The position numbers were made by a program, and so were the translations under genes. From Patiria pectinifera (lineage: Eukaryota > Echinodermata > Asteroidea > Valvatida > Asterinidae), in the NCBI GenBank assembly GCA_029964075.1, contig CM057136.1, positions 16,170,381-16,234,380 of the forward strand: a stretch of 64,000 nt of DNA. Direction: 5' to 3'. Below the pieces are notes generated by a model. The model was not told the origin of the DNA and searched no databases. It saw only the letters and a list, made by a program, of their open reading frames with translations. Shown piece after piece: positions 48,101-57,441 of this stretch (position 1 is its first letter; each line of letters opens with the position of its first letter).

Positions 48101-50498
48101 TGTTGCGAATCAGGAGTATGACGTCTCCTTGATCGTTGGGATAGCTTTACTGATACTTGCAGGTTGCATCGGTGTTGCTTCAATCCTGATGATTGTTGCC
48201 GTTATCTACATGTGGAAGGAGTAAGTTAATAAAAACAACATCATTTGTTTCTAGTAATCAAACAAAAGTTCCCTGCAAAGCGCTTTCATGGCACAGCAGC
48301 TCAGAAGCCCAGGAACCTCTGGAGAAATCACATTGGATTAATGTCCAGATTTAGACATGGGGAAATCCCAGATGCAAATTCTAATGAACACCTATGGAAT
48401 CAGGAAGGGACCTAATCCACATATCAGCGATTGTAGATGAGGATAGTATCAATATGCCAACTTGACAATGCCCACCTTCCCCTAATGGCACAATAACAAG
48501 TCACATTTCAGAATAGCTTAAGCCACCTGTCCAAATACACCTGTTAATTATTGATTGTTGTACCATTTTGTGTCAGCGTTAAACTTCAAGGAGGCCGTCA
48601 GATTTCCCGCAAGTTGGACATGTTGATGTTGACGGAGAAGGACGAGCACCAGTACGAATGGGGAACTGACAATCCAGCATTCGAAGACGACCAATCGGTT
48701 GAGGAGGCGTCTGTTGCGTAAGCCACGACCCTTTTCAATCAATCTCGATTTGGTGGAAGGGCGTGTCCAAAGTCCAAACTTAGACGGTCGAATAAAGCAC
48801 ACTAAGGGACTGACTTTCTATGTCAAAATGTTAGATTGATAAAATGATCCTTGAATGCAAAATCTGCATCCTCTGTGCATTATCAAGGTTTGAAGAGTGG
48901 TCAGTTTAGTGAGATTGTTACTTTATGATGTCATCCTGACATGGTGACTTCTGACGAGTATTCCCTGAGCAAAACAGTGACAAATTGGGAGACATCCAAC
49001 ATAGGCTGGATAGCTTAGTAGGTAGAGAGCGAGTAATGTTTTTAGGAGCTAGGTCCCAGGTTCCCATTCACCTGTAGTCACTTTCCTTGTTTCACGTCAT
49101 ATTACTATTCAAACTGAGACTGCTTGTCATCAATATGATTATTTATCTGCCATATCGAGGAATCAAAGGTTATCTGATTGTATCGCGTAATTGCAGGCAT
49201 GTCAGTGAAGTCGAGGAGGAGGCTATAATCTGTGAAGCTGAGGTTGCTATAGAAACGGAGGTCGAGGAAGAACCAAGTGAGTGTTACACATTGAATCTCA
49301 TTTGATTGGGTCTTTGTATATTGTGGATGTCAGATGAAACTGTAGCTCAATCAACAAATCCCGCCCGATTCAACTTCACGCATTCTGAAATAGCTTGTTA
49401 CTTTCACTTCATAATGCTCATTCTTGCTCTCTTTTATAGACGTCGCTCAAGTCCCAGTTTCTCCACTGCAGAAGGGTCCGGAGTACTATGAATCACAGGT
49501 GAGGGCGCTTCTCAAAGGATCTGGAAATTTATCTCAAGTATAGATTTAGTGGCATGTGTAAACAGGTAAAAGGTAGACTCTATATTAAAGGGATAATTTA
49601 CCATTTTCAAGATTTTAAGTGTTTGATTTATTTTTTTACACAGGAACTTGTGTTTGACTTCTTGGAATATGAAGATTCCGAGGATGAACATGGAATCTCC
49701 GACTTTGCCCATATCAAGACTACAGAATACAGTGGTGAAGGTCCTGGTTCTGACGTGGCTCAAGCATTGCCTGCTAGCACCGAGGCAATGAATGAACAGG
49801 AAGGTCAGGATGGTGACAAGTCGGATGACAAGTCGGATGACAAGTCAGATGACAAGTCGGATGACAAATTGAATGACAAGTCAGAGGACAAGTCGGATGA
49901 CAAGACAGAGGACAAGTCGGATGACAAGTCAGATGACAAGTCAGATGACAAGTCGGATGACAAGTCGGATGACAAGTCGGATGACAAATCGGATGACAAG
50001 TCAGATGACAAGTCAGATGACAAGTCGGATGACAAGTCGGATGACAAGACAGAGGACAAGATAGATGACAAGTCAGATAAATCAGATGACCAGTCAGATG
50101 ACAAGGCAGATGACAAGACAGATGAAAAGGCAAATGACAAAGTGGATAACAAGTCAGATGACAACGTAGCTGACAAACAAAACGACAAGCCGGGTAATGA
50201 GTCAGACGGGAACTCTGACGACACTCCGAAAAGCACGTCAGATGACAAGGAGGGTGACAAATCAAACCAAGATGACGTTACCGAAGAGCCACCTTCAGAA
50301 GGGCAAGAGCCAGAGGAACCAGAGACAGAGCCACTACCCCGGACCCCAACCACGCCCAAATCAGTCCACTTTGATTTATCGGACCGAGTCGAAGACCGGA
50401 GTAGTTCTTCTGCTTCATCTGACAGCACTCCACTGGTAGACTTCGGCATGGGAAGGGTACCAGACTTCCTGGAAGAGCTTGAGGTGACGTCACTGTAA
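26733..50498 (+). CDS. Large cadherin-repeat transmembrane receptor (45 coding exons, 2359 aa)
   Basis: A type I membrane protein predicted to act at the cell surface in calcium-dependent adhesion or as a tip-link-like filament. I traced 45 GT-AG coding exons with matching phases, 7080 nt including the stop. Order: signal peptide (1-23), about 16 cadherin repeats of 102-134 aa (linkers end near residues 142, 262, 366, 475, 581, 686, 788, 902, 1008, 1127, 1243, 1345, 1457, 1573, 1707, 1826), a membrane-adjacent domain (about 1827-1940), a transmembrane helix (about 1951-1980), and a 380-aa acidic tail. Classic motifs include DVNDNAPEF, DVNDNPPVF, DINDNRPVF, DLNDNAPTF and LDRE. The C-terminus VTSL fits a class I PDZ ligand. 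Domain layout recalls cadherin-23 and protocadherin-15, but repeat number matches neither (27 and 11), so orthology is open. Exon coordinates are given in the block entries. Confidence 0.85.
27293..27845. repeat. Repeat insertion in intron 2 of the intact cadherin gene
   Basis: About 550 bp with no counterpart in copy 1, where TATTCGACGACCC joins AAAGGTACCGC directly. It contains GCTAAGCGC and CAGGTTACCAGCCAAAA motifs, and inverted TTAGCA/TGCTAA pairs that are also seen near 2566-2700, suggesting a dispersed repeat family. Confidence 0.55.
28861..29000 (+). mobile_element. tRNA-derived SINE fragment, copy 2
   Basis: Same element as at 17061-17195: A-box-like CAGTGGTTAGGGT, B-box-like GGGTTCATATCC, then TGGGCAAGGCACTTAACCCC. 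Confidence 0.6.
29689..29736 (+). repeat. Telomere-like G-rich 24-bp repeat, two units
   Basis: Same 24-bp unit as at 18021-18092, with two complete units instead of three, at the same intron position. Confidence 0.95.
32060..32103 (+). repeat. 22-bp direct duplication
   Basis: TAGTTAAGCCAATGATAATA occurs twice in immediate succession in the intron before exon 10. It is not seen in copy 1. Confidence 0.8.
33779..39208 (+). CDS. Cadherin gene, exons 13-23 (repeats 5-8 and part of 9)
   Basis: Exons: 33779-33972, 34397-34532, 34863-34942, 35305-35404, 35929-36048, 36434-36529, 36972-37076, 37479-37674, 38158-38261, 38804-38950, 39109-39208. Residues 497-955. This is the best-conserved calcium-binding stretch, with linkers DTNDNDPVF, DVNDNAPEF, DVNDEPPIF and DVNDNPPVF, spaced 102-114 residues apart. 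Calcium motifs FDRE and LDRE sit in exons 19 and 21. Repeats are split between exons, with introns of phase 0, 1 and 2, so domains do not correspond to single exons. This stretch is outside the upstream duplication. Confidence 0.87.
35571..35640 (+). mobile_element. tRNA-like SINE head in cadherin intron 16
   Basis: TAGTGGTAAGACG resembles an A box, and GGTTCGAGCCC at 35621-35631 is a near-perfect B box, 38 bp further on. The segment looks like a tRNA (T arm GGTGGGTTCGAGCCCCACC pairs well), but the acceptor stem is poor, so a tRNA-derived SINE is more likely than a working tRNA gene. Confidence 0.6.
39355..45748 (+). CDS. Cadherin gene, exons 24-36 (repeats 9-15, start of 16)
   Basis: Exons: 39355-39663, 40190-40350, 40489-40705, 40896-41107, 41355-41528, 41921-42022, 42136-42262, 42497-42786, 43163-43318, 43789-43916, 44326-44441, 44997-45182, 45585-45748. 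Residues 956-1736. Repeats 9 to 11 and 14 have degenerate linkers (around NPSLTF, DDNVAPEF, STSPPTF, DEPYF), while 12, 13 and 15 keep DINDNRPVF, DLNDNAPTF and DVNDAAPVI. LDRETDAEYSI in exon 35 is a clean calcium motif. The exon 36 acceptor is placed at 45584 because it keeps phase; a second AG ten bases on would not. The exon 30 acceptor is ambiguous by one codon (CAGCAG). KRQAE in exon 35 could be a basic cleavage site, but this is only suggestive. Confidence 0.83.
43524..43566 (-). repeat. tRNA-like fragment, minus strand
   Basis: On the minus strand, CGCTCAGTTGATAGAGCGC has the D-arm and A-box pattern of tRNAs and tRNA-derived SINEs. No matching B box was found at normal spacing, so I call it a fragment. 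Confidence 0.4.
45952..46250. repeat. G/C-run repeat fragment with GGGCGGATCC end
   Basis: Starts CAAGGGCGGATCCGG, then long G and C runs, resembling the left end of the element at 13144. No inverted right end was found, so it is probably a truncated or different element within intron 36. Confidence 0.4.
46560..48220 (+). CDS. Cadherin gene, exons 37-41 (repeat 16, membrane-adjacent domain, transmembrane helix)
   Basis: Exons: 46560-46805, 46921-47009, 47308-47439, 47726-47800, 48026-48220. Residues 1737-1981. Exon 37 completes the last cadherin repeat (ATDADATSALEYTLES, then FKVTDTLTTGDASKASAEV). Exons 38-40 code for a roughly 110-residue segment without cadherin linkers but with IVMNANAAPTVDNKRTDLWVYAVD, a layout like the membrane-adjacent domain of cadherin-23 and protocadherin-15. 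Exon 41 ends the ectodomain and codes for one hydrophobic helix of about 30 residues (starting SLIVGIALLILAG, ending AVIYMW), followed by a charged stop-transfer sequence. This makes the protein single-pass with its C-terminus in the cytosol. Confidence 0.85.
48577..50498 (+). CDS. Cadherin gene, exons 42-45 (cytoplasmic tail)
   Basis: Exons: 48577-48717, 49197-49276, 49440-49498, 49644-50498. Residues 1982-2359. The juxtamembrane part is basic (GGRQISRKLDML), followed by WGTDNPAFEDDQ, an NPxF-type motif that in other receptors binds PTB-domain adaptors. The last exon holds the acidic DKSD repeat (about 125 residues), a proline-rich stretch (PLPRTPTTPKS), a serine-rich stretch, and ends VPDFLEELEVTSL. 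Thr-Ser-Leu fits the class I PDZ ligand rule; cadherin-23 and protocadherin-15 tails also end in PDZ ligands. Stop TAA at 50496-50498. Confidence 0.85.
49003..49072 (+). mobile_element. tRNA-derived SINE fragment in intron 42
   Basis: GGCTGGATAGCTTAGTAGG resembles a tRNA 5' half with A box, and CCCAGGTTCCCATTC resembles a degenerate B box. There is no intact cloverleaf. Confidence 0.45.
49815..50190 (+). repeat. 12-bp coding minisatellite (DKSD units)
   Basis: About two dozen units of GACAAGTC(G/A)GAT in frame with the cadherin tail, encoding DKSD with variants (DKTE, DKSE, DKID, DKAD), degrading towards the 3' end. Because the unit is a multiple of three and free of stops, long open frames appear in several other frames and on the minus strand. 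Confidence 0.95.
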
Positions 50499-52433
50499 TA
50501 CGTTTCTCTGTAGGTATCTACAATGTTCGCTCTGCTACGGCCACCAGGTATTCCATGAGTTTAACTGTATGGATATTGATGCTTCAACTGGTATTTAGCT
50601 TTCCTTAGATATTGTGACTCGTTATTGACATACAATGTAACTATAACAATTTCTGGATCCATGTTTACTTGTTTCAAACGCTTGAATTTCATAAACGTTC
50701 CACAATAAGTATGCATTCAACCGTAGCAAGAAATATTCTTCAATCAAAACGTACGTAGTGCCTTACAAAGTTTTCAATGCTTGCTACAATGAGAAACCAA
50801 AATAATGTCTTCGAGATGCGCTAGATTACCTAAAACGTGCCTTATAGTCATACGTCGCAATACTTAATAGGCAAGCGTAGGTAGACATGATGCAATAATA
50901 CGAAAAGTGCCTTAATAGACTGCGATATTTGCTTCGTTAAATACATAAAGAGTGCCTTTAAAATACACTTGCAACTGGATTTTAATTGTTTCTATTGCCG
51001 AATAAAATTGTTCTGATAAATTCCGTTACTTTTTTAACAGCTGCTACACACTGCGATTCTTATGCATTGTTATTATTGTTATATGCTGCAGATATACGAT
51101 GTAATTTTGATGATTTGTTCATGTACACCGAATCTGTAACCTGCACTCTTTCTTTTTTTAGAAGGCTATATATCCAAAGTTGAAGTTAGATAATTTGCTT
51201 AACCTAGAAGCATATTCGTATTAAGTTAAATTGCTTGCATTTGAATGTGCATCGCATTGTATACACAAGTCTATTAATGATACATTTATGCAGAGCTTCG
51301 GTGCGTGCTAATCTCGTTTATCGATTGTTTTACTTGATTGTGAGAGCGAACGTCACTCACATTTTGGACTTCAGAGAGCTTCGAATTTACCGAAAGATTT
51401 GTTGATACTAACCATAAAGTGCCTTGCACATGTCTTTTATCTGCAACCTAAAACTGTTATTCTTAAAACATTTTATAAATTAATTGTATCGTTGATTGGC
51501 ATTCGTATCGTATCTCACTATTGTGCCTTTATGTGCCTTAGTCATATTCGCCAATATATACATGTACCCTGGCATTTTATGCATGCTATTAGATACGACA
51601 AAGCTATATGCATTTGATATTTTTATGGCATAATAAACACAAGTACCGTATGTTAAACAGCAATTTCGTTTAATTGTTTTGCAATTATTCACCTGTTCCC
51701 GGGATGTGTACAAAAAGGGTCCATTTTGATAAGTCCTTGTCTCCCACAAATAAACGGGAAAGGTTACCGGGTAGCAATCATTCGATCCGAGTATTATGGC
51801 CTGCCATACCTCCGGAAGTATTCTCCGAATTGACGTATGGTGTCTTGTGTGCTAGTTGTTTCATAAGACGTTCTGACCATATAATGCGCTTAGGACAGTG
51901 GCCTTGCCATGGCTACTTTGAATAAAATGTACGTTCTGTCTAGCAGTGTACTGGCCCTTAAACAACTATCCCCTTAAAAATAACAGGATTAAATCAAATT
52001 GATTGTGGGTTTTTTGGGAAGTCGCAATGAAATGCCTTGATCCTCTTCATGAATGGCTGGATATCAGTGAAAGTTGTACCGACACATACCAGTCCCTGAT
52101 CGAGTGATGGCTGAATGGGAACAAAATTGTAACATTGTCCCTGTTTTTGAAATGGACTTATCCAAAAGGACATTAGTTTTAAGACTCGCCCTGTAGTGTC
52201 GACACAGGCGTGCATGCGCAGTTTGTATGACTGTATCACGTTTGCGATTGCCTACTCAGAATCACTTTGAGCAACGGCCGGTAGAACTATTTGTGAGTGA
52301 TTATTGTTCTCTGCTGGATAAATTATGCTGATTTAGGCAGTAGATAGACGACGAGGCTATAAACGTCCCTGGGAGAATTTGAGGCCCAGCAGCATACTTG
52401 CATTTCAATAGATAGGAATGCAAAAAGTCCAAA
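50499..52433. other. Cadherin 3' UTR and intergenic region
   Basis: No gene recognised. AATAAA occurs at 51001-51006, 51632-51637 and 51921-51926; the first lies about 500 bp after the cadherin stop and is the simplest candidate for its end. The stretch before the P450 start (52434) has no clear TATA box. Confidence 0.5.
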
Positions 52434-55400
52434 ATGGAGATGCTGAAGTACATATGTAGCAGTGTTGGTATGACCACCGTGATCCTTTGCCTGGTCATCT
52501 TGTTGGCCTTAAGGGCCATCTTCAAGGCAAGGTACTTGCCTCCAGGCCCGTGGGGTTTCCCTTGGCTCGGTATGGTCCCGTACTTCTGGCTCGTCGGTCG
52601 CTTGGACGGGGTACAACGGCACGAAGCTCTAGCCCGCTTGGCGGCTCGCTACGGCAAGGTGTTTAGCTTCACGGTGCTTGGAAAACTGGTCCTTGTGCTG
52701 TCGAACAAGGAGGCGGTCGAAGAACTTTTCCGTCGACAAGAGTTGAACGACAGGCCTAAAGTTTGGATCAAAAATGGCCCAAAGGGAGAAGGTAGGGCCT
52801 GTTGCATGTTCTCGTATATATTTTTGTTATGTTCAGGTTGTTTCATTTATATTTGTATCACCATGCAGATGACGAACGATGTATAGCCCAATTGTATGAT
52901 TTAAGATTCGGTTTATCGATTTTCGTGGCATTCAAAAAGCAATGCACACCATACCTAATCCACATCATCTTTGAAATTTACAGAATCATAAGACGACTTT
53001 TTGAAAAGCTGGTAAATTTTGCTTTTGTTTCAATATGGCTGGACTGGTATAACTATTACATGATCACGAACCTTCCGTTGAAGTAGAAGAGCCGAACACA
53101 ACCGGTTCGTCGCTCAGGCATGCCATTCTTGTCGTAATTGTCATAAGCATTTAATGAGGTTATGTTTTTAAGGTTTTATCAGAGTGTTTCTCAATTTGAC
53201 TGTGCAAGTGTTTTGCTGTGTGTTTTTTGTTTCTGAAAAAAAACCCATCACATCAAAGACATTTAAATAAAATATGATCCATGTCAATATACATCATCAA
53301 CAGAATACAAATTATGGTAGACATACTATCAACCATATGACCCGAAAACGTGAATTAACTTCTTTTAAAAACCTATCACGTATGCAAAATATGTCACGTA
53401 TCCACCACAGTAACGTTTTTTTATTAGCTAGGTTGGCAGCGTGTCGTCGTTGATGCAGGCAGACAGACGTATAATTTGAATACCATATGCACAGCTGCAG
53501 CGTAGCAGATCCGCAATAATAAATAAAATAATAACAACTTCCAGGGATCATTTATAGGATGAATTTCAAACCTGCAATTTCCAATATTTTTGCCTCAATA
53601 CCATACAAAGTTAAGACACCTTTTTGGTTTAAATTTCTGTGAGTCCAGCTTTTTTTTCATCATTGTAATGCGATCAAGCGAAATGAGTCGTTTGTCGAGA
53701 ATTTTTATTTGGAGATACAAGCCAAAATAAGGCCACTTCATCACATCACTTCATCACATGGCTTGGTGTTCCAACATCCATAATTTTTGAACTAAAGATG
53801 GTATCAGCATGCAGTTTTCACAGCAGTAATGCCGGGATTGTGCTCTTTTCAATCGTGTAATAAAAATAATAATTGACCTGGGTCGACAAACGACTAATTA
53901 ATTAGAACTGTTATTCTTTCCTGAGGGCGCTGTTGCTGTAATGTCACTTCAGGCACACACTCAACATTTACGGGCACTTCAGACAATACTTTAAGTGGTT
54001 CGCATATATATGGCTGCAAAGCTACCTGGGTCATTCTATAAATTTGGGGTCCAAAGTGTGACATTTTTCCCGTCCCTGTTACCTTGGTACTTTGTAAGTT
54101 GCCATTCAAGCATCATTAAAAGTGACTTCAAATGATTGTTTATTTGTTGGGTAGGTAGTTTGCTATTCATAATCATTCTTGGAGGATGACTGCATTAAGG
54201 AGTGCATCAGAATTATACAATCATAGATGTCAGATGTAACAGGGACGGGAAAAAAGTGGACCCCAAATTTATAGAATGACCCATCTATGAATATTATTGG
54301 GAATATAATGGCTTATATTCCGAAAATTACGTGTGCTGTCTCCGTCTAATGTATCACAGGTCTGGCTACAACATCCGGTGAAGCCTGGAAGCAGCAGCGA
54401 GCCTTTACCGTCCGAATTCTGGATAAGTTTGGGGTTGGCAAGCCAGCCTTTGAGGAAAAGATCGCTAGGGAAGCCAGGTCTCTGCTAAGTGTCATAGCTA
54501 AGAAAGAGGGGCAGTCATTTGATCCTAAGCCCCTGCTGATGCTGTGCGTCTCCAACGTCATCACTGAGCTTTTGTTTAGTACCAAGCATGAGTACGATGA
54601 TGCTGATTACATGAAGCACTTGGATGCCATAAGAGAGATCACTCATCTGATGGGCTCATCCGGGGCCGCTAACAGCGTATATTTATTGTCCCACATCCCC
54701 ACCCCGTCTAGGATCCGCCTCGCTGAGCTCTTAAGCTACGAAGCTAACACCATAGAGGGGATGATTAAGACTCACCTGGACATTTTGGACCGCGGGAACC
54801 TGCGTGATTACCTGGACGAGTATCTGAATGAGATGCTAAGCACATGTGAGGAAGGATTACAGTCGGAGATTAGCAGAGAGAATCTCAACAGGAATTTGAG
54901 TCATCTGTTCCTGGCCGGAACTGAGAATATTTCCGCCACTTTGAGATGGTCCCTGCTGTTCATGATCGGTAAGCCGGACGTCCAGGCGAGAGTCCAGGCC
55001 GAGTTGGACCGAGTGGTCGGTCGGGAGCGTCTCCCCACGCTCGCTGACGAGCCTTCACTGCCTTACACCCGGGCTACCGTGCTTGAGATCCAGCGAGTCG
55101 CGAGCACAGCTGCTCTGGGCGCGGCACACCGCTCGTCCCGCTCCTTTTCCTACCGCGGGTGGACCATCCCAGCCGACACCACAGTCATTTCCAACGTTTG
55201 GGCCATCCACAATGATCCTGAGATCTGGCAGGATCCGGCTGAATTCAAGCCTGAGAGATTCTTGGGAGAAGACAACGAGATCATCAAGGATGCTTGCCTC
55301 ATCCCATTTAGTGCAGGTAAGCATATAGATGGTATACTCCACGTATGTTGCATTATTAAAAGCTTTTGAGACATTGTGCATTTGAAAACAACCAAACTGA

Positions 55401-55632
55401 TATCGTCCAAAACATACTACAAACACAAGTTCTCTGATATCTTTACATTGTAGGCAATCGCGTGTGTGTCGGGCGGCACCTAGCCAGAATGGAGATCTTC
55501 GTCTTCTTCACTCACCTCATGCATCGCTTCCACTTCCGGAAGGTCGGCAGTTCACCTGTTTCTTTCCAGGGACATGGGAGCTTCGCTCGCGAGCCGCTCG
55601 ACTTTCAAGTGGAAGTGACTGAGCGTAAATAA
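52434..55632 (+). CDS. Cytochrome P450, CYP2-clan-like, gene A (3 exons, 497 aa)
   Basis: A haem-thiolate monooxygenase expected in the ER membrane, using P450 reductase; substrate unknown. Exons: 52434-52791, 54360-55316, 55454-55632, both introns in phase 1. Visible features: N-terminal hydrophobic anchor (residues about 10-30), the hinge PPGPWGFPWLG, helix C WKQQR, I-helix AGTENISATLRW (305-316), K-helix ExxR as EIQR (362-365), FKPERF, and haem loop FSAGNRVCVG with Cys443 as the iron ligand. Length is typical. In the I-helix, the usual Thr after the acid is Asn309. Neighbour gene B has the same structure, so the two arose by tandem duplication. Exon 2 is unusually long; vertebrate CYP2 genes have nine exons. 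Confidence 0.9.
54027..54282. mobile_element. Hairpin MITE in P450 A intron 1
   Basis: TGGGTCATTCTATAAATTTG at the left and its near-exact inverse at the right form arms of about 50 bp around a 150-bp loop (arms 54027-54082 and 54235-54282). It ends 77 bp before exon 2. No target duplication is clear and no coding sequence is present. Confidence 0.8.
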
Positions 55633-57441
55633 GCCACGCTGTCTCGATAGAAAAGTTACCACGTAGAGAGGTTTACAAAATCACGAAATCGTTTTAGGTG
55701 AACGTGTAAATACCAAACTCTGACTAGTTAGGGACCCTTCTGTATCCAGAATGAATTTGCATAAGAGCTTGAGTATGAAAATTTGTGTTTGAAAATTACT
55801 ATATTTTTTTGGAAGTTCTGTAATATTGTACTTGTGGTTAAAAGGGTAACAGTTTTACAATTTTAATAGTTTGGTGATGGTAATTAGAGCTTACATAAAG
55901 CAATATTTTGTATATAATATATCTTTTAATGGATGTTTTTATTACCACTTTTCACCAGGTGTTTTCGCACGGGTGGGAGTACAATTTGGGAAAGTTGTCT
56001 GGGTGCCACGTGAGAGCGAATAATTCTAAAAGAAAAGTTTAGTTCTGTGAATGTTAAATAAATCATGCTCTGGCAGTCATCAGAATTCCTAAACTCTGGT
56101 GATTTAAATCCTAACAGGGAGGAGAGAGAGGGCTTTAGTATGGATCGCCAAAGTGCCTTCGAGTCCGAACAAGTGAAACTGATATCGTTAATTTTTTTTA
56201 ACGCATTTTTGCTGCTCAATTTCAGGTGGAAGAAAACTAAGGCTTATAATGCTAAGTAAGCAAAAATTGTGTTGGCGTATTGTATGTGTTACAGTTGCTT
56301 TCAAGTTATGCTTTCCTCCTGATTTTTTTTCGGTGCATATTTCTTCTCTTTTTCCAATTTCTTATGTGGCCAACTGCCGAACTGTGAATGGTCCCTCTAC
56401 GTACCGGGCCTCATAATATTGTTTTTTCTTGTATTATTCCACAAAGGAACATACCCCGTTACCCTGGGGAGGATTACATCAAGGGTTATATACAATTAAA
56501 GTTTAAATCATGACATAGGAGTTAGCTAAGATCCTATTTATTTTACACTAATAAGATAATTTCTTTTAACTTAGCCGACAGCAAAATGTACTTGGCTAAA
56601 TAATGCATAATAATTGTATCCTTAGAAGTCATGAGAAAAAAATCAATTCGTTTTTTTTTTCGATAAAATACTGAACTCTACATTGCTTTTACAAACAGTA
56701 TCATACATATTTTTTCTCAAAGAATTATACATGGGACGGGAACATTATGTCCTTCCCAACCATACATATGAAAAAAAGTCCTTGCTGTATATTCATGTAG
56801 GCTACATATGCTTCCGCAGTTGACAAGTTCAGTGACTGTCGATGTTGAAAATGATCGAGCTTCATACGGAAATTACATTGACCTTTGAACCGAGTCGACT
56901 GTGACGTATACCAAACAAACTCGAATGCGTGCATGAAGGGTCGTGCCGTGAGTGGAAGGTGCATTGATCGAAACACCAACGTACTTCTGTACACGTTCCG
57001 CCCCAATAGGAAGACAATATTCTTCTTCTTCATTCATTCATTTTCATGACGACTTGATGAGTTGGGCCCAACTGTCCCTGTCGAGCATAGTGTTGGAAAG
57101 AGATGGCCCACTCAGACCAGTTTCTAGCTCGATCGATGTTTTCAGGGTCATGTTGAGACAAGAGTATACAATAATAGATAGTTTGCAAACCTCCTGCATT
57201 CGTCGTGAACGAATTTACATAAAATACTATAAAATAGGCTGCTGAATACAGGCGATCAATAGCATCGGTGTAAAATCTACTGCACTATTATGTATGCATA
57301 ATGCTCTGGAGATTCGCGCATGCGTAGTTTAATGTTGACGTCTGGGAAGTTCACGAACTCTGTAATATCTACAGTACATGAACATGTACGCACAACGTAC
57401 AGGACCGTAGAGAGTAGACACGGAGTTACTTTCATCGCAAA
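55633..57441. other. Region between the two P450 genes
   Basis: No gene recognised. AATAAA at 56057-56062 is a candidate polyadenylation signal for gene A. ACTATAAAATAGG near 57227 could be a TATA element for gene B, but it is over 200 bp before the start codon, so this is weak. Confidence 0.45.

Noticed and set aside
49774..50449. Long minus-strand open frames (163 and 214 codons) opposite the cadherin tail
   Set aside because: They are produced by the stop-free 12-bp repeat of the DKSD coding array; cysteine/histidine and SSDL repeats are only its translation in other frames.
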